The notes beneath the pieces were generated by a model. The model was not told the origin of the DNA. It was given only the letters and a program-made list of their open reading frames with translations, and did not search any database. 12,179 nucleotides of DNA from assembly GCA_023415375.1 (NCBI GenBank), contig JAEZKW010000135.1, positions 1 to 12,179 on the forward strand. Reading direction: 5' to 3'. Each line of letters starts with the position of its first letter. Within the stretch, counting starts at the first letter, position 1. A program made the translations under genes and the position numbers. This DNA is from Bacillota bacterium (GTDB taxonomy: Bacteria; Bacillota; UBA4882; UBA8346). Of this stretch, positions 1 through 7,031 are shown piece after piece.

Positions 1-1241
1 GTATCGGTTTGCTCCGGCGAACATTTTTGATAGAGCCCGATGGTGTCGAAAAAGCCCGAACAGACTACTTCCAAGCAGCTAAATCCTTGAACATAATACA
101 TTTGCAGCTCCGGTGAAACCCAGCCGATTTGACGTTTAATATCCCAAATGGTTTCTCCGCTGCCGCGCTTTTTACCAAACAGAAAAATTTCATTAGCGTA
201 AGATTGGGGATTATCGGCCATGATTAGGCTAAGCAGTGTAGATTTGCCGGCGCCGTTTTGTCCCAACACCGCCCAGCGCTGGCCTTCCGAGATTGTCCAG
301 TTGATGTTGGAGAGGACGGTCACTCCATTATAATGAACGGAAGTGTCCTTCATTTCTACAACGGTAGAAGCTTTAGTAGAATCACTGCGTTTTGAATAAA
401 AGCCCCTTAATGGATTCCCTGAAATCCCAGTCGTAATAGGGAAAATGACTTGGTTTGCTTCCTCAAACTCCGCAGCCGAAACTTGAGCGATGGTTTTTTC
501 TTGGACGACCCGGTGATCGGCAATATACAGTAAATGAGAGATACCTTCAGGCAGCTCTGCCGGACCTGAGGCTACCAAAAGCAGTTTAACTGTACCGTCA
601 TTAATAATTTCGGTAAGCACTCTTCGTAGCAAAGCCCGGGATTCAGTGTCCAGCCCCCCGAAAGGATCGTCAAAAATTAATAGCTTGGGTGCTTGCATCA
701 GGGCCCTGGCGATAAGCACTTTTCGAGCCTCACCATTGGAAAGCTGGTGGATTTTCCTTTCCAACAGATATTCGATTTCCAGCAAGGACAAGGCTTTTTC
801 ACGGCGCGCCAAATAAACTGTTTCATCCGTTTTAAAAGGGGTTACCTCATAAGGAGAACGATGCTCAATGCTTTTGGCTGATAAATAGTCTGCCACGGTA
901 GGGATGTCATCTGCTTCGGAACTTTGCCAGCGTGCCTGATGATAACTTCCGTAATGGTGCATGAGTTCCTGATGCTGATTGGGTGAAATCATCAAGATTT
1001 CGCCGCGGTTGAAAAAGGGTTGCCCCTGGAGTGAATCCGGATCGAAAAAGTAGTATATTTGGCCGCTGTATAAAGGAAGTTGGCGGCAGATGGCTTTAGC
1101 CAACGTTGATTTTCCGGAGCTGTTGGGACCTACAATTGCCCAGTTTTCATTGGATTTCCAATGCCAATTGGTATTTTCAAAAATGAATTGATCATGGACG
1201 TTCAGGGTTACGTTTTCTAGTTGAATAAATGGTTTTGTCAC
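1..1241 (-). CDS. modF: ModF/PhrA-like tandem ABC ATPase, 5' part (3' end outside window)
   Basis: Soluble protein with two ABC ATPase domains in one chain; 413 codons are visible against roughly 490 in E. coli ModF, so the C-terminus is missing. Read from a GTG at 1241-1239, preceded by GGAAGG nine bases upstream; no in-frame ATG fits better. Domain 1 shows Walker A GPNSSGKST (residues 38-46), signature LSNGE (167-171) and Walker B LLIFDDP (187-193). In Walker B an Asp stands where the catalytic Glu is usual. Domain 2 shows Walker A GQNGAGKST (327-335) and a Q-loop-like segment near 370-380; its signature and Walker B lie beyond the edge. ModF is linked to molybdate transport loci in proteobacteria, but no mod gene is visible here, so the substrate or partner is unknown. 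No membrane domain is present. Other Firmicute double-ATPase families (ABC-F) are less likely, because ABC-F proteins have a long charged linker and LSGGE signatures. Confidence 0.85.
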   Translation of the reverse strand, partial: MTKPFIQLENVTLNVHDQFIFENTNWHWKSNENWAIVGPNSSGKSTLAKAICRQLPLYSGQIYYFFDPDSLQGQPFFNRGEILMISPNQHQELMHHYGSYHQARWQSSEADDIPTVADYLSAKSIEHRSPYEVTPFKTDETVYLARREKALSLLEIEYLLERKIHQLSNGEARKVLIARALMQAPKLLIFDDPFGGLDTESRALLRRVLTEIINDGTVKLLLVASGPAELPEGISHLLYIADHRVVQEKTIAQVSAAEFEEANQVIFPITTGISGNPLRGFYSKRSDSTKASTVVEMKDTSVHYNGVTVLSNINWTISEGQRWAVLGQNGAGKSTLLSLIMADNPQSYANEIFLFGKKRGSGETIWDIKRQIGWVSPELQMYYVQGFSCLEVVCSGFFDTIGLYQKCSPEQTD

Positions 1242-1566
1242 AATCTGTTACCTTCCGTGGATTAGTGAGCATGCTGAGCATGCACGTGGATTATTTCACG
1301 GAGTTTTCGACACGAACTAAACTTTCCCTTCTTTTTAATTCAATGGCACGGGCGTACTTGAAGGCCTCAAAGAGTTAATATTGTTCGTACTCTTCTATTT
1401 ATGGAAATACCGGATAACTGTTTTTTCATTGACATCATGGAAGGCAGAAAAACCAAAAAGCAGGGAAAAAATTTAAGTTATAGAAACAAAGGGAATTAAG
1501 TTTTTAGAAAAACCATCACAAGATCGCATTGTCGTGTTATTTGCAAATTCGAAAGGAGAATCAACA
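1242..1566. other. Intergenic region between divergent modF-like gene and 1567 gene
   Basis: No gene is supported in these 325 bases. They separate two divergent genes and should contain both promoters. A 9-bp tandem duplication lies at 1266-1283. A TTGACA hexamer at 1429-1434 has no credible -10 box at 16-18 bases. A ribosome binding site for the rightward gene lies at 1551-1558. No terminator hairpin or RNA gene was recognised. Confidence 0.6.
1266..1283. repeat. 9-bp tandem duplication TGAGCATGC x2
   Basis: The unit TGAGCATGC occurs twice head to tail, giving two GCATGC palindromes nine bases apart. It lies 25 bases upstream of the modF-like start codon, where an operator could sit. It does not resemble the ModE consensus, so any regulatory role is only a guess. 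Confidence 0.6.
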
Positions 1567-2124
1567 ATGAAAAAAGCATCCACCATGATGCTTTATATTC
1601 TAGTCAAAATCGTCGGTTTATTGATAGTCGCTGCAATTTTAATGACCTTTTTGTTTCCCAAAAATGGCTTTACCAACATTGTGCTCAATGGAACCCTGCT
1701 TGATGAAAACGGCAAGCCCCTGAGCCAAAAAATATTGGTTATTTATTCAGGGATTACGGAGGCCGCTTATACGAATACCGAGGAAGTCGCAACCGATTCG
1801 GCGGGACGGTTTTCCGCAGCCTTTCAAAAACAATATACCATCACGATGTTGAAATCGTTCCTGAAATTGAAACAAATGGCCTGGCCACCTTTTTATTTTG
1901 GAATTAAACTAAGCGATCCCGCTAAAATAGAAGGACATTATTTTGTTGTGAAAGTGACTCAAAAAGCAACCAGCTTTAAAGTTGCAAATGAGAGGGATGG
2001 AACATTTGATAAAAAGGAAGTTTCTAAAGATATTTCGGTGATGGCCAAATTATACCCTGGCCCTCAAGGATGGGTCATTAACGCAATTATCCGGGATGGG
2101 AAAAATATGAGGAAGATATTGTAA
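1567..2124 (+). CDS. Membrane-anchored protein of unknown function with CnaB/carboxypeptidase-regulatory-like fold
   Basis: 185 residues, not recognised as a named family. The ATG at 1567 is preferred over an in-frame GTG at 1534 because GAAAGGAG (1551-1558) lies eight bases upstream of it. One hydrophobic helix spans about residues 8-30, after Lys2-Lys3, and is likely a signal anchor with the rest outside the cell. Residues about 40-85 read G-T-L-L-D-E-N-G-K-P-L, then a T-D-S-A-G-R-F turn. That pattern is typical of transthyretin-like beta-sandwich (CnaB or carboxypeptidase regulatory-like) domains, in which an 'extra D.nG.p' strand leads to 'tdanG.f'. The C-terminal 90 residues are polar, with many Lys, and show no catalytic motif. 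The nickel-transport block begins 107 bases downstream on the same strand, but no functional tie is evident. Alternatively it is simply a surface protein with its own promoter. Confidence 0.75.
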   Translation: MKKASTMMLYILVKIVGLLIVAAILMTFLFPKNGFTNIVLNGTLLDENGKPLSQKILVIYSGITEAAYTNTEEVATDSAGRFSAAFQKQYTITMLKSFLKLKQMAWPPFYFGIKLSDPAKIEGHYFVVKVTQKATSFKVANERDGTFDKKEVSKDISVMAKLYPGPQGWVINAIIRDGKNMRKIL

Positions 2125-2231
2125 AAAGACTCTGTTTACGATAAATTATTTTCCTGATAAAGAAGGAAGTGGACTTTTTACGGGGAAATATGGTAGCATG
2201 AATTTTAAATTTGTAACACGGAGAATTATGA

Positions 2232-2912
2232 ATGCATATTCCTGAAGGTTATTTAAGCCCCCAGACTTGCGGGGTGATGGGCGCTTTGATGATTCCGGTT
2301 TGGACGATTGCCGCCAAAAAGGTAACCCGGAGTTCCTCAAGGAAAAATATTCCGATGATGGCTATGGGAGCGGCCTTTTCATTTATTATTATGATGTTTA
2401 ATATTCCAATCCCCGATGGAACAACTGCCCATGCAGTTGGAGCCACTTTGCTAGCGGTAGCGTTGGGACCATGGGCTGCCAGTGTATCGATTTCTGTTGC
2501 CTTAATCATTCAGGCTTTACTGTTTGGTGATGGAGGTGTGCTCGCACTCGGAGCGAATTGCTTCAATATGGCATTTTTAGCGCCTTTTTCCGGGTATTTC
2601 GTTTATCAACTGCTTTTAAAACTGAAAAGAGTCACCTCCCCTATCGCATCAGGGATAGGGGCTTATATCGGAATTAATGTTGCTGCGCTTGCTTTAGCCG
2701 TTGAACTGGGTCTACAACCTTTGTTGTTTCACACAATAAGCGGTACTCCGTTATATTTTCCATATTCTTTAAATCAATCAATTCCAGCCATCCTTTTTGC
2801 TCATCTAACGATTGCCGGGATTGCGGAAAGTTTGGTAACAGGTATGGTAGTTTTTTACTTGCACCGGGTGGATGAAGAACACATTTTATACCGTGGTACA
2901 GAGCATCAGTGA
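2232..2912 (+). CDS. cbiM: CbiM/NikM nickel (cobalt) ECF transporter substrate-binding membrane subunit
   Basis: S-component of a group I ECF transporter, a polytopic membrane protein that captures Ni2+ or Co2+ and passes it inward when CbiQ/CbiO act. The 226-residue length is usual. The ATG at 2232 is fixed by the family's invariant N-terminus, here MHIPEGYLSP, with GGAG at 2220-2223. In the solved NikM structure the metal is held by the Met1 amino group, His2 and His67. Counting from this start gives His2 and His67 (in PDGTTAHAVG), so the site is intact. Six or seven hydrophobic segments follow. The end is 24 bases before the small subunit gene. A nickel preference is inferred from the nikR gene at the end of the block; cobalt cannot be excluded from sequence. 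No cobalamin riboswitch was seen upstream. Confidence 0.93.
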   Translation: MHIPEGYLSPQTCGVMGALMIPVWTIAAKKVTRSSSRKNIPMMAMGAAFSFIIMMFNIPIPDGTTAHAVGATLLAVALGPWAASVSISVALIIQALLFGDGGVLALGANCFNMAFLAPFSGYFVYQLLLKLKRVTSPIASGIGAYIGINVAALALAVELGLQPLLFHTISGTPLYFPYSLNQSIPAILFAHLTIAGIAESLVTGMVVFYLHRVDEEHILYRGTEHQ

Positions 2913-2936
2913 AGTAGGGTAGGGAGAATCGGAAGA

Positions 2937-3245
2937 ATGAAAAAAATATGGTTTGGATTTGCTTTCATTATTTTACTAGCTCCCCTGGGCTTAGTTGCTC
3001 CTGGCGGGGCTTGGGGTGAATGGGAACTCATTGAAGTTAAACAAAGAATTGGCTTTATTCCTCAAGGAATGAACCGTTTTCATATGATTATCAAAAATTT
3101 TTTTCCGGACTATAGTTTGCCGGGATTAAACAAGAATTTCTTTCAGTCGGCAATGGGATATATTTTATCGGCTGTGATTGGGATCTGTGCGATAGTCTTA
3201 CTTTTTTGGCTACTTTGGAAATTGATCCCGGAGAAGAAGAGTTAG
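2937..3245 (+). CDS. Small PDGLE/CbiN-like membrane subunit of the nickel ECF transporter
   Basis: 102 residues with two transmembrane helices (about 4-24 and 72-95) flanking an extracytoplasmic loop rich in aromatic and proline residues. The A-P-G-G-A-W-G-E-W start of the loop and the F-P-D-Y-S-L-P-G-L segment before the second helix match my recollection of the PDGLE-domain proteins, which accompany CbiM or are fused to its C-terminus in many Firmicutes and archaea. Its topology and position correspond to CbiN/NikN, the small subunit needed for transport by CbiM in other systems. The ATG at 2937 follows AGGGAG by about ten bases, and the gene lies 24 bases after cbiM, so cotranscription is very likely. 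A direct role in loading metal onto CbiM is inferred from analogy to CbiN. I am confident of the context and moderately confident of the family name. Confidence 0.8.
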   Translation: MKKIWFGFAFIILLAPLGLVAPGGAWGEWELIEVKQRIGFIPQGMNRFHMIIKNFFPDYSLPGLNKNFFQSAMGYILSAVIGICAIVLLFWLLWKLIPEKKS

Positions 3246-3433
3246 CGAAGACTTTTTATCATCATCCTACCTAGAAAATACTTTTACTCCAAATCCCACC
3301 ATGGTCTGACAATCTTACTCTGTATCTCTGCGCCTCTGTGGCCAATAATGATTTTAGCCACAAAGACACTGAGACACAGAGAAAACTATTTTCATCCTTT
3401 TGATTGCCCCGGAGGGCCGGAGTAGATGTTTAC
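3246..3433. other. Gap inside the nickel transporter block carrying a palindromic repeat
   Basis: 188 bases separate the small subunit gene from cbiQ, whereas the other gaps in this block are 24-38 bases. The centre (3318-3381) is an imperfect palindrome that looks like an inserted dispersed repeat. No clear terminator or complete promoter was recognised, so the downstream genes may still depend on readthrough from cbiM. Confidence 0.6.
3318..3381. repeat. Imperfect palindrome, CTCTGTG-type dispersed repeat
   Basis: Two 25-base arms (3318-3342 and 3357-3381) enclose a 14-base loop. Twenty of 25 positions are Watson-Crick pairs. Of the five mismatches, four are A-C on the plus strand and become G-U pairs if the minus strand is transcribed, leaving one A-A mismatch. 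The period-like CTCTGTGTCTC / GCCACAAAG wording resembles short palindromic elements I remember as scattered through many bacterial and archaeal genomes. There is no T-tract on either side, so it is not a normal intrinsic terminator. Mobility or copy number cannot be judged from one copy. Confidence 0.8.
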
Positions 3434-4291
3434 TTGTTTATAAAGAAAGGCTTGCAATTTATTTTGAAAAATTTTATCGAAAAAACCCTCCTTGATATTC
3501 AAGGTATTTTTTGTGAGTTGTTTTATTCGGAACAAACAATACGGTTGAAAGGTTTATTACAATTATTAGACCCACGGGTTAAATTATTATCATTTTTAGG
3601 CTTTATTATTTTTGCAAATTTCCTTCAAACCATTCCGAAGCTCTTAGGATTGATTTTTTATATTGCAATATTGACCGTTTGCTCGAAACTTTCATTGTAT
3701 CGTTTGATTCAACGGGTGGCGATTATAGCTTTTATATTTACGGGAATTGTAACTTTGCCTTCGCTCTTTAATGTTATCCGGCCGGGAGAACCTCTTTGGC
3801 AAATCTCACAGCAATTCTATATTACCAGGCAGGGAATGAATGGAGCAATTTTACTCATCTTGCGCTCGTGTTGTTCAATTTCTTTCGTTTATCTGTTAAC
3901 ATCGACCACCAAATGGGAGGAGCTCCTTAAATCGCTGAAAGTATTAAAAATTCCCGAACCATTTATTATGACCTTAGAAATGACTCACCGTTATATTTTT
4001 TTAGGATTAGAAATCACTTCCAATTTTTTTATTGCTCGTAAGAGCAGGAGCCTCGGGAAAAGCACTGGTAGGGAAGGAAGACGTTTTATAGCCCATACTG
4101 CGGGGCAGCTTTTGATCCGTACCTCTATAGCTGGCGATTTGGTTTACCAAGCGATGCTATCCAGGGGTTATACCGGTGAAGTTAAGAGCATCAATCATTA
4201 TAAGGTCGGACTCGTTGATTATTTTTGGCTGATTACAAACATAACATTCATGCTTGGCTTTATTTTATGGAATAAATTCCTGCTGAGTTAA
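3434..4291 (+). CDS. cbiQ: CbiQ/EcfT energy-coupling transmembrane subunit of the nickel ECF transporter
   Basis: The T-component linking CbiM to the ATPase, a membrane protein of 285 residues from this start. The core begins with LDPRVKLLSFLGF (about 45-57), the typical EcfT entry into the first helix, and hydrophobic helices follow to about residue 160. Two Arg-containing coupling motifs face the ATPase: ARKSRSLG (201-208) and AMLSRGYTG (240-248), the latter being the classic A-x-x-x-R-G. The start is uncertain because no ATG is in frame near the N-terminus. TTG at 3434 is chosen because GGAG (3419-3422) lies eleven bases before it. TTG at 3404 would add ten residues but has no ribosome binding site, and TTG at 3452 overlaps its own purine tract. 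A segment NFIEKTLLDI near residue 13 looks family-like, so little of the N-terminus is lost. The gene is followed 28 bases later by cbiO. Confidence 0.9.
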   Translation: MFIKKGLQFILKNFIEKTLLDIQGIFCELFYSEQTIRLKGLLQLLDPRVKLLSFLGFIIFANFLQTIPKLLGLIFYIAILTVCSKLSLYRLIQRVAIIAFIFTGIVTLPSLFNVIRPGEPLWQISQQFYITRQGMNGAILLILRSCCSISFVYLLTSTTKWEELLKSLKVLKIPEPFIMTLEMTHRYIFLGLEITSNFFIARKSRSLGKSTGREGRRFIAHTAGQLLIRTSIAGDLVYQAMLSRGYTGEVKSINHYKVGLVDYFWLITNITFMLGFILWNKFLLS

Positions 4292-4319
4292 AAACGGTCG
4301 GCTCATAAGGAGAAGATGG

Positions 4320-5054
4320 ATGACAGAAATTATTTACAACTTGAAACAGGTATCCTATGGCTATCCAAAGTCCCTGCCTGTCCTTTCCGATATTTCCATG
4401 CAGATTTTTCGTGGTGAAAAAATCGTCATCTTAGGGGCTAACGGCTGCGGTAAATCAACGTTACTCAAAATTATGGGTGGTTTGATTTTTCCAGATAGTG
4501 GACAAATTGAAGCTTTCGGTCAGGTTTTAAATGAAAGAAACCTGCAGGTTAATTCGTACCCATTCCGCAAAAGAGTGGGCTTGGTATTCCAGGATTCCGA
4601 CACTCAGCTATTTTGTTCCAGCGTTTTTGACGAATTGGCCTTTGCGCCCCTGCAGCTGCAAATGGACAATGAATGTTTGAAACACCAAGTTGATTCCACC
4701 CTGAAAGATTTTGGCCTGGAGGATTTAAAGGAGCGCCCGCCTTATCGGCTGAGCGGCGGGGAGAAGAAAAAGGTGGCCCTGGCGGCAGTTTCCATTTATA
4801 ATCCGGAAGTGTTGATATTGGATGAACCTACCAACAACCTGGATCCGCGAACTAAAAAATGGTTTCAGGCTAAATTGGAGGAATTGAACAGGAACAGGAC
4901 TACATTAATCATTGCCACCCACGACCTTGAGATGGCTAAACAAATAGCCGATCGAGTGATAGTTTTGAACGAGCGCCATGGCATCGAAAGCGACGGAAAA
5001 CCGGAAGAAATTTTTTTAAACGAGCAATTGTTATTGAAAGTAAACTTAATATAG
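4320..5054 (+). CDS. cbiO: CbiO/EcfA ATPase of the nickel ECF transporter
   Basis: Cytoplasmic ABC ATPase that powers CbiM/CbiQ; 244 residues, the normal size for a single CbiO. All motifs are intact: Walker A GANGCGKST (39-47), Q-loop Q91 in VFQDSDTQLF, signature LSGGE (144-148), Walker B VLILDEP (164-170) with catalytic Glu169, and the H-loop His201 in ATHDLEMA. The Q-loop wording QD-x-D-x-Q-L-F is characteristic of ECF ATPases. The ATG at 4320 follows AAGGAGAAG by four bases. An ATG five bases earlier is out of frame. Only one ATPase gene is present, so it probably acts as a homodimer, as in other cobalt/nickel ECF systems. The last 20 or so bases carry the -35 element of a likely promoter for nikR. 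Confidence 0.95.
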   Translation: MTEIIYNLKQVSYGYPKSLPVLSDISMQIFRGEKIVILGANGCGKSTLLKIMGGLIFPDSGQIEAFGQVLNERNLQVNSYPFRKRVGLVFQDSDTQLFCSSVFDELAFAPLQLQMDNECLKHQVDSTLKDFGLEDLKERPPYRLSGGEKKKVALAAVSIYNPEVLILDEPTNNLDPRTKKWFQAKLEELNRNRTTLIIATHDLEMAKQIADRVIVLNERHGIESDGKPEEIFLNEQLLLKVNLI

Positions 5055-5060
5055 TATAAT
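5034..5060 (+). promoter_or_regulatory. Candidate sigma-A promoter for nikR
   Basis: TTGAAA (5034-5039) and a perfect TATAAT (5055-5060) are separated by 15 bases, shorter than the ideal 17. The -35 box lies within the end of cbiO and the -10 box just after its stop. It would let nikR, and perhaps pepD, be transcribed separately from the transporter genes. Confidence 0.45.
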
Positions 5061-5077
5061 TAATTTGGATTAGTTAT
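5056..5077. promoter_or_regulatory. Dyad overlapping the nikR -10 box, possible operator
   Basis: ATAATTAAT and ATTAGTTAT form an inverted repeat (8 of 9 matching) around TTGG. It overlaps the TATAAT box and ends just before the ribosome binding site, a position suited to repression. The left side also matches TATWATT, the half-site I recall for Helicobacter NikR, but the second half-site does not fit. AT-rich dyads arise easily by chance. Confidence 0.3.
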
Positions 5078-5092
5078 GAAGGGGGTTCTTTA

Positions 5093-5512
5093 TTGGAATC
5101 CGAATTACAACGAATTGGTATTTCAATTGAGGAAAAGCTATTATCGCAATTTGACTATTTAATTGAAAGAAAAGGATATACCAACCGCTCGGAGGCTATT
5201 CGGGACTTAATCCGGGAATGTTTAGTGGAAGAAGAATGGCAACAAGGCGAAGGAAATTCAGTCGGTACCATCACCCTGGTCTATAATCATCACCTACGGG
5301 AAATGGCCGACAAAATGACGGATCTCCAGCATCAGTACCATGAAAAAATAGTTTCTGTTTTACATGTCCATTTAGATGCTCATAACTGCCTGGAGGTTAT
5401 GGTTGTAAAGGGTGAAAAAAACGAAATTCAGGCTATTGCCGGTCGAATGAGCAGTTTAAAAGGAGTAAAACATTGTAAGCTGGTCGCTACCACAACTGGA
5501 GAAAATTTATGA
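5093..5512 (+). CDS. nikR: NikR nickel-responsive transcriptional regulator
   Basis: Ribbon-helix-helix repressor of nickel uptake with a C-terminal ACT-like nickel-sensing domain; 139 residues, the family's usual length. Residues about 5-42 form the DNA-binding ribbon-helix-helix (RIGISIEEKLLSQFD, then YTNRSEAIRDLIRE). The high-affinity nickel ligands align with E. coli His76, His87, His89 and Cys95 as His80, His91, His93 and Cys99, with identical spacing (HVH then C six residues on). It is therefore expected to be an active nickel sensor. The start is TTG at 5093, preceded by AAGGGGG seven bases upstream; an upstream ATG lies in another frame and within the Shine-Dalgarno region. It lies 38 bases after cbiO, so the transporter is its obvious target, and a dyad directly upstream suggests autoregulation. 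Confidence 0.95.
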   Translation: MESELQRIGISIEEKLLSQFDYLIERKGYTNRSEAIRDLIRECLVEEEWQQGEGNSVGTITLVYNHHLREMADKMTDLQHQYHEKIVSVLHVHLDAHNCLEVMVVKGEKNEIQAIAGRMSSLKGVKHCKLVATTTGENL

Positions 5513-5563
5513 CCGTGTGCGTACATGCGGGCGAAGATTATTAAAATGAAAAGGAGTCCAATA

Positions 5564-7000
5564 ATGGCAAATATTCTTGCGGGTTTACAACCTGAAAAAG
5601 TATTTTATTATTTTGAAGAGTTATCGAAAATACCAAGAGGTTCGACCCATGAAAAGAAAGTAAGCGATTATCTTTACCAATGGGCTAAGGGAAAGAATTT
5701 TGACGTCATCCGCGATGAGACCCTAAACATTCTCATTAAAAAACCAGGTACGCCCGGGTATGAAAAAGCGCCTACTGTTGTTTTGCAAGGACATATGGAT
5801 ATGGTTTGGGAAAAAAATCACGATACTGTCCATGATTTTTTTAATGATCCGCTCAAGCTTCGTGTTGTTGAGGACTATATTTATGCATCCGGAACGACGC
5901 TGGGGGCCGATAATGGAATAGGAGTGGCCTTTGCACAAGCGATACTGGATTCTTCCGAAATTCCGCATCCCCCCTTGGAAGTACTTATTACCACTGATGA
6001 AGAAAATAGCCTAATAGGTATGGAAAAATTCGATTCAAAACAGTTAAGTGGAAGAATTTTAATTAATGTCGATAATGAAGAAGAGGGAATATTTACATCA
6101 GGCTGTGCCGGTGGTGGAAGAATCTATTTCCATATACCGGTACGTAAGGTTGCGCCCCGATATAAACAGTTTTATAAATTAAGTATCAGGGGCCTAAAAG
6201 GCGGCCATTCCGGAAATGATATCGATAAAGAACGTGGAAATTCCATTAAGCTTTTAGGCAGGATTCTTTACGACATCAAGGACAATATTGAGATCGCCGA
6301 GCTTAGCGGGGGAGCCAAAGCCAATGCAATACCCAGAGAAAGCTGGGCTGTGTTATCGGTGAGAGATGGCTTTGCGATTGAAGATTCCGTCCGTGGGTGG
6401 AATGAAACATTAAAGTATGAACTAGCGTTTTCAGATGCCGATATCCAAGTAACGATCGAAAAACTTGATGCATCGAGTGAAGTATATGAGGAAAAAATCA
6501 AAGAAACAATCATTCATTTAATCACCATTATCCCAAATGGGCCACTCGTCCGGGATTTGGAACTTAATATTGTTGTATATTCCAATAATTTGGGAGTTAT
6601 CTCTGCTACCGACAGCCAAATAACCTTTGAATGCTGCCCCAGAAGCTCGGTAAAATCTTTGTTTCGCCAGTTATTAGGTATTTCGGAGCAAATAGCGGAA
6701 ATTCTCCATATACAGTTTGAAGCCAATGCCTTTTACCCGAGTTGGGAATATGCCAAAGAATCTAAAATAAGGGATCTTTTCGTTAAAACTTATGAAGACT
6801 TATATGGGAAAAAAGGTACAGTGAATGTGATTCATGCCGGTTTGGAATGCGGATTTTTGGTAGAAAGAATTCCAGGCCTTGATGCGATTTCAATAGGCCC
6901 CAACATGTATGATATACATACCCCGAATGAGCATTTAAGCATTCGTTCAGTTGGAAGGACTTTTAAGCTCTTGTGTGAAGTATTAAAACAGTTGAAATGA
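5564..7000 (+). CDS. pepD: PepD, M20-family aminoacyl-histidine (Xaa-His) dipeptidase
   Basis: Cytoplasmic di-metal peptidase that hydrolyses dipeptides, classically those with C-terminal His such as carnosine; 478 residues against 485 in E. coli. The ATG at 5564 has AAAAGGAG seven bases upstream; the in-frame ATG at 5525 lacks such a site. Metal and catalytic residues are all present: His77 with Asp79 in QGHMDM, bridging Asp116 in GADNGIG, Glu146 (base) and Glu147 in TTDEEN, Asp170 in NVDNEEEG, and His452 in YDIHTPNEHL. The lid domain carries GGHSGNDI near 220. It follows nikR by 51 bases with no terminator between, so cotranscription is likely, and a strong terminator follows its stop. PepD is usually a housekeeping enzyme; a link to nickel through histidine chelation is conjecture. 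Confidence 0.95.
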   Translation: MANILAGLQPEKVFYYFEELSKIPRGSTHEKKVSDYLYQWAKGKNFDVIRDETLNILIKKPGTPGYEKAPTVVLQGHMDMVWEKNHDTVHDFFNDPLKLRVVEDYIYASGTTLGADNGIGVAFAQAILDSSEIPHPPLEVLITTDEENSLIGMEKFDSKQLSGRILINVDNEEEGIFTSGCAGGGRIYFHIPVRKVAPRYKQFYKLSIRGLKGGHSGNDIDKERGNSIKLLGRILYDIKDNIEIAELSGGAKANAIPRESWAVLSVRDGFAIEDSVRGWNETLKYELAFSDADIQVTIEKLDASSEVYEEKIKETIIHLITIIPNGPLVRDLELNIVVYSNNLGVISATDSQITFECCPRSSVKSLFRQLLGISEQIAEILHIQFEANAFYPSWEYAKESKIRDLFVKTYEDLYGKKGTVNVIHAGLECGFLVERIPGLDAISIGPNMYDIHTPNEHLSIRSVGRTFKLLCEVLKQLK

Positions 7001-7031
7001 GATGTAAACGCAATATCTCAACAAATACGAG

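Noticed and set aside
693..881. Plus-strand open frame of 62 codons
   Set aside because: It lies antisense to the well-supported ModF-like ATPase and has no ribosome binding site or family features.
1429..1457. TTGACA-based promoter for the 1567 gene
   Set aside because: No -10 hexamer is found at acceptable distance; TATAGA at 1479 is too far away.
2125..2231. Cobalamin or nickel/cobalt riboswitch before cbiM
   Set aside because: The gap is only 107 bases, AT-rich, without a B12-box-like element or a four-way junction pattern that I can recognise; NikR regulation is the likelier mode.
3318..3381. Palindrome as a rho-independent terminator of the cbiM transcript
   Set aside because: Neither arm is followed by a T-tract on its own strand, and the stem is interrupted on the plus strand.
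5723..6726. Several minus-strand open frames of 70-81 codons
   Set aside because: They mirror the codons of pepD, which has all its catalytic residues on the plus strand.
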